64,000 bases of DNA from DATBHM01 sp963772375 (GTDB lineage: Bacteria; Actinomycetota; UBA4738; JACQTL01). A program made the translations under genes and the position numbers. Shown here in pieces: positions 62,474 through 64,000 of the stretch. The stretch is from the NCBI GenBank assembly GCA_963772375.1, contig CAVYXG010000001.1, positions 1,426,001-1,490,000 on the forward strand. The letters run 5' to 3'. Below the pieces are notes generated by a model. That model did not search any database. It was not told the DNA's origin and was given only the letters and a program-made list of their open reading frames with translations. Every line of letters starts with the position of its first letter. Position 1 is the stretch's first letter.

Positions 62474-63823
62474 TCACAGGTACCGGAGGACGTCGGCGGC
62501 GCCGGTGAGCTCCGTGTCCCGGGGCACCCGGATGCCGTTCGGGACCTTGAGCCGGGGATACACGGAGACGTTCCCGGAGAGGTGGACACCGGCGTAGACG
62601 GTCACCTCGTCGCCGAGCGCCACGTAGTCCTCGATGACGCTCGGCGTGGCCTGGTGCGAGCGCACCTCGGTCATGGAGCCCACCACCACGTTCGACAGGC
62701 GTGCGCCCGGTCCGATGATCGCGCCGTCGCGGATCTGCGAGCGCGAAAGGAACGCCCCCTCCCGAACCTCGACGTCGTCGTCCAGGTTCGACTCGGAGAT
62801 CACCACGCCGGGTCCGATCTCGCAGAATCGCCCGATCCGAACGGACGGGCCGATCGTGACGAGCCCCTCGGCGAGCTTCTCGGACAGGGTCTTGCCGGTG
62901 AGCGAGTCGCGCATCGACAGCGACTCGGGCGCGATCCACACGTGCTGGTCGGGGTCGAACGGTGGCGGCAGCAGTCGCCGGACCGACTCGAAGTTCCCGT
63001 GCAGGGCGTCGACCATGGTGTCCACGAAGTCCTGCACGTTGCCGAGGTCGCCGATCCGGCGGACTGTGTGGGCGCGGACGGGGTAGCCCCGTTCGACGAG
63101 CCACGGGAGCAGGTCCTTGCCGAAATCCAGGCGAGCGCGCCGCATCGCGGCGACGTCCGGGTGCCCCGCGACCTCGCGCAACACCCCCGAATCGACGAGG
63201 TAGAACCCCGCATTGGTGAGCAGGGGGAGCCGGTCGAATTCCTCGGGCTCGTGCACCGCAAAGTGCTCGCGAAGCTCGGCGAGCGTGGGTTTCTCCGCGA
63301 ATTCCAGGATCTCGCCGCCGGGATTGGTCAGCACGACGCCGTACTTCTCCGCGACCTCGGCCGGCGCACGGGTCATCGCTGCGATGGTGACGGCGGCGCC
63401 CGACGCGAGGTGGTCCTCGAACATCGGCTCGAGATCGAAGTCGATGATGGAATCCGTCGGGAATACGAGCGCCGGCCGGGCCAGGTCCCAGTACTCGAGC
63501 ATCCGGAGCGTCGAGTCGGCGCTCCCCGTCGACAGCGCGTCGTACTTCACGGGCGAATACTGGACGTCGACGCCCAGATCCTCCCCGTACCCGATCATGA
63601 CCTTGATCTGGTAGCGGTTCTCCTTGCCGTGGGCGACGATGTAGAACTCCTTCATGCCCTGGTCGGTGAGGATCTCCATCACCCACCGGATCAGCCGGCG
63701 GCCGAGGAACGACATCGCCGCCTTCGAGCGCAGGTACCCGGGCGCCTTCAGGGTGAGCGGCCGGGCCCGGACCCCCTGGCCACCCGCGAGTCCGATCCCC
63801 AGGACCTCGGACCCGATCGACAT
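62474..63823 (-). CDS. Sugar-phosphate nucleotidyltransferase with left-handed beta-helix
   Basis: A 449-aa protein like NDP-sugar pyrophosphorylases (GlgC/GlmU/ManC relatives). The N-terminal Rossmann-like domain has a variant signature, GLAGGQGVRARPLT, then LRSKAAMSFLGRRLIRWVME, and the metal-site FPTDSIIDFDLE. The C-terminal third is a hexapeptide-repeat helix (VTIGPSVRIGRFCEIGPG, RDGAIIGPGARLSNVVVG). Such enzymes activate sugar phosphates with NTP. The unusual signature makes substrate choice unclear. There is no Shine-Dalgarno: TATCAT lies six bases before the ATG. Confidence 0.9.
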   Translation of the reverse strand: MSIGSEVLGIGLAGGQGVRARPLTLKAPGYLRSKAAMSFLGRRLIRWVMEILTDQGMKEFYIVAHGKENRYQIKVMIGYGEDLGVDVQYSPVKYDALSTGSADSTLRMLEYWDLARPALVFPTDSIIDFDLEPMFEDHLASGAAVTIAAMTRAPAEVAEKYGVVLTNPGGEILEFAEKPTLAELREHFAVHEPEEFDRLPLLTNAGFYLVDSGVLREVAGHPDVAAMRRARLDFGKDLLPWLVERGYPVRAHTVRRIGDLGNVQDFVDTMVDALHGNFESVRRLLPPPFDPDQHVWIAPESLSMRDSLTGKTLSEKLAEGLVTIGPSVRIGRFCEIGPGVVISESNLDDDVEVREGAFLSRSQIRDGAIIGPGARLSNVVVGSMTEVRSHQATPSVIEDYVALGDEVTVYAGVHLSGNVSVYPRLKVPNGIRVPRDTELTGAADVLRYL

Positions 63824-63829
63824 GCTCCG

Positions 63830-63835
63830 ATGATA
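63830..63835 (-). promoter_or_regulatory. Leaderless -10 box (TATCAT) of the nucleotidyltransferase run
   Basis: TATCAT on the minus strand, six bases before the ATG; no Shine-Dalgarno between. It would drive the nucleotidyltransferase, LLM oxidoreductase and HARE-HTH genes. Confidence 0.58.
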
Positions 63836-63896
63836 GTCAGGCCCGCCGCGCCGGGCGCCCCGTGGTCGTGAACGATTCGTGGAGCTGCGATGGCGC

Positions 63897-64000
63897 TCAG
63901 ATGGCGCCGGGGTCGCCCGGGTCGTCGCTGCCCCGGCCCCGGCCGTCCCGCCTCGGCCCTCCGGGTCCCCACCGCCGGCGCCGGCCGAACAGGAGCGGCA
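63897..64000 (-). CDS. C-terminal end of an unidentified gene (cut by window edge)
   Basis: About 34 codons before a TGA at 63897-63899 read PLLFGRRRRWGPGG followed by an Arg/Gly/Asp-rich tail ending DDPGDPGAI. This looks like the cytoplasmic tail of a membrane or secreted protein of high-GC bacteria, but it is too short to identify and could be a chance frame. The spacing suits a gene upstream of the nucleotidyltransferase on the same strand. Confidence 0.35.
   Translation of the reverse strand, partial: PLLFGRRRRWGPGGPRRDGRGRGSDDPGDPGAI

Noticed and set aside
1..64000. tRNA or rRNA genes
   Set aside because: I looked for T-loop (GTTCGANTC-type) sequences with an acceptor stem and for conserved 16S/23S blocks and found none. 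A covariance-model search would be the decisive check.
1..64000. CRISPR arrays, prophage, insertion sequences or integrative elements
   Set aside because: No spaced repeat series, transposase, integrase, structural phage gene or target-site duplication is visible. The only repeats are short in-gene tandem tracts, small palindromes and the 13-bp promoter pair.

Overview
The window is high-GC DNA, about 70% by eye, with GTG and even TTG starts, many 1-4 nt start/stop overlaps and TAnnnT -10 boxes. Its gene set points to an actinobacterium (Actinomycetota): Ku plus a POL-PE-LIG type LigD, a DUF5319 protein, PIG-L deacetylase, three F420-type luciferase-like oxidoreductases, a ParA with a zinc-ribbon partner, and a DUF2127 membrane protein. 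No rRNA, tRNA, CRISPR array, transposase or phage gene is visible. It reads as ordinary chromosome, and class or genus cannot be fixed from it. Start codons were chosen from Shine-Dalgarno sequences, family N-termini and the leaderless pattern described below.

Layout. 1-7.3 kb: non-homologous end joining. Ku (minus) is followed by a DUF2127 gene; a TGS-domain GTPase and a cyclopropane-fatty-acid-synthase-like methyltransferase lie between Ku and LigD (plus). 7.4-16.5 kb: DUF5319/PIG-L pair, a PH-like protein, an orphan histidine kinase, ParA with a coupled zinc-ribbon protein, RmuC, and a large membrane protein joining a kinase-like domain to an LPG-synthase/flippase domain. 16.5-20 kb: a ROK sugar kinase and a convergent, overlapping GT-C-like membrane protein. 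20-25 kb: a minus-strand run of SDR, amidohydrolase, alpha/beta hydrolase and B3/4-domain protein, coupled by 1-4 nt overlaps, then an LLM oxidoreductase. 25-38.9 kb: a 1090-aa secreted propeller protein, a DUF2207-like membrane protein, a tandem pair of FAD amine oxidases, a 2TM protein, another LLM oxidoreductase, TldD/TldE and a secreted beta-helix protein.

39-49.6 kb is the most distinctive region. Two adjacent, overlapping genes each encode a double zinc ribbon, a class III nucleotide cyclase domain, a STAND-type ATPase and a TPR-rich tail. They are followed on the same strand by a degenerate CaCA-exchanger-like membrane protein, a CBS-domain protein, a zinc alcohol dehydrogenase and a degenerate cyclase-like protein. 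49.5-57.7 kb (minus) carries a glycogen-debranching-type enzyme coupled to an FMN 2-hydroxyacid oxidase and an acyl-CoA dehydrogenase, then a lipoprotein, a PHP phosphoesterase, a HAD hydrolase and an NDH-2-like flavoprotein. 57.7-64 kb holds an EamA transporter, GpsA-like and GlpX enzymes, a zinc-finger/AT-hook protein, and a minus-strand run of sugar nucleotidyltransferase, LLM oxidoreductase and HARE-HTH protein. A partial gene sits at each end of the window.

Many genes lack a Shine-Dalgarno sequence and instead have a TAnnnT hexamer 5-11 nt before the start codon, which suggests widespread leaderless transcription. Candidates for new biology are the duplicated cyclase/ATPase locus with its repeat-flanked promoter, the paired amine oxidases, the HARE-HTH/oxidoreductase coupling and the zinc-finger/AT-hook protein. 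All functional links are inference from context.
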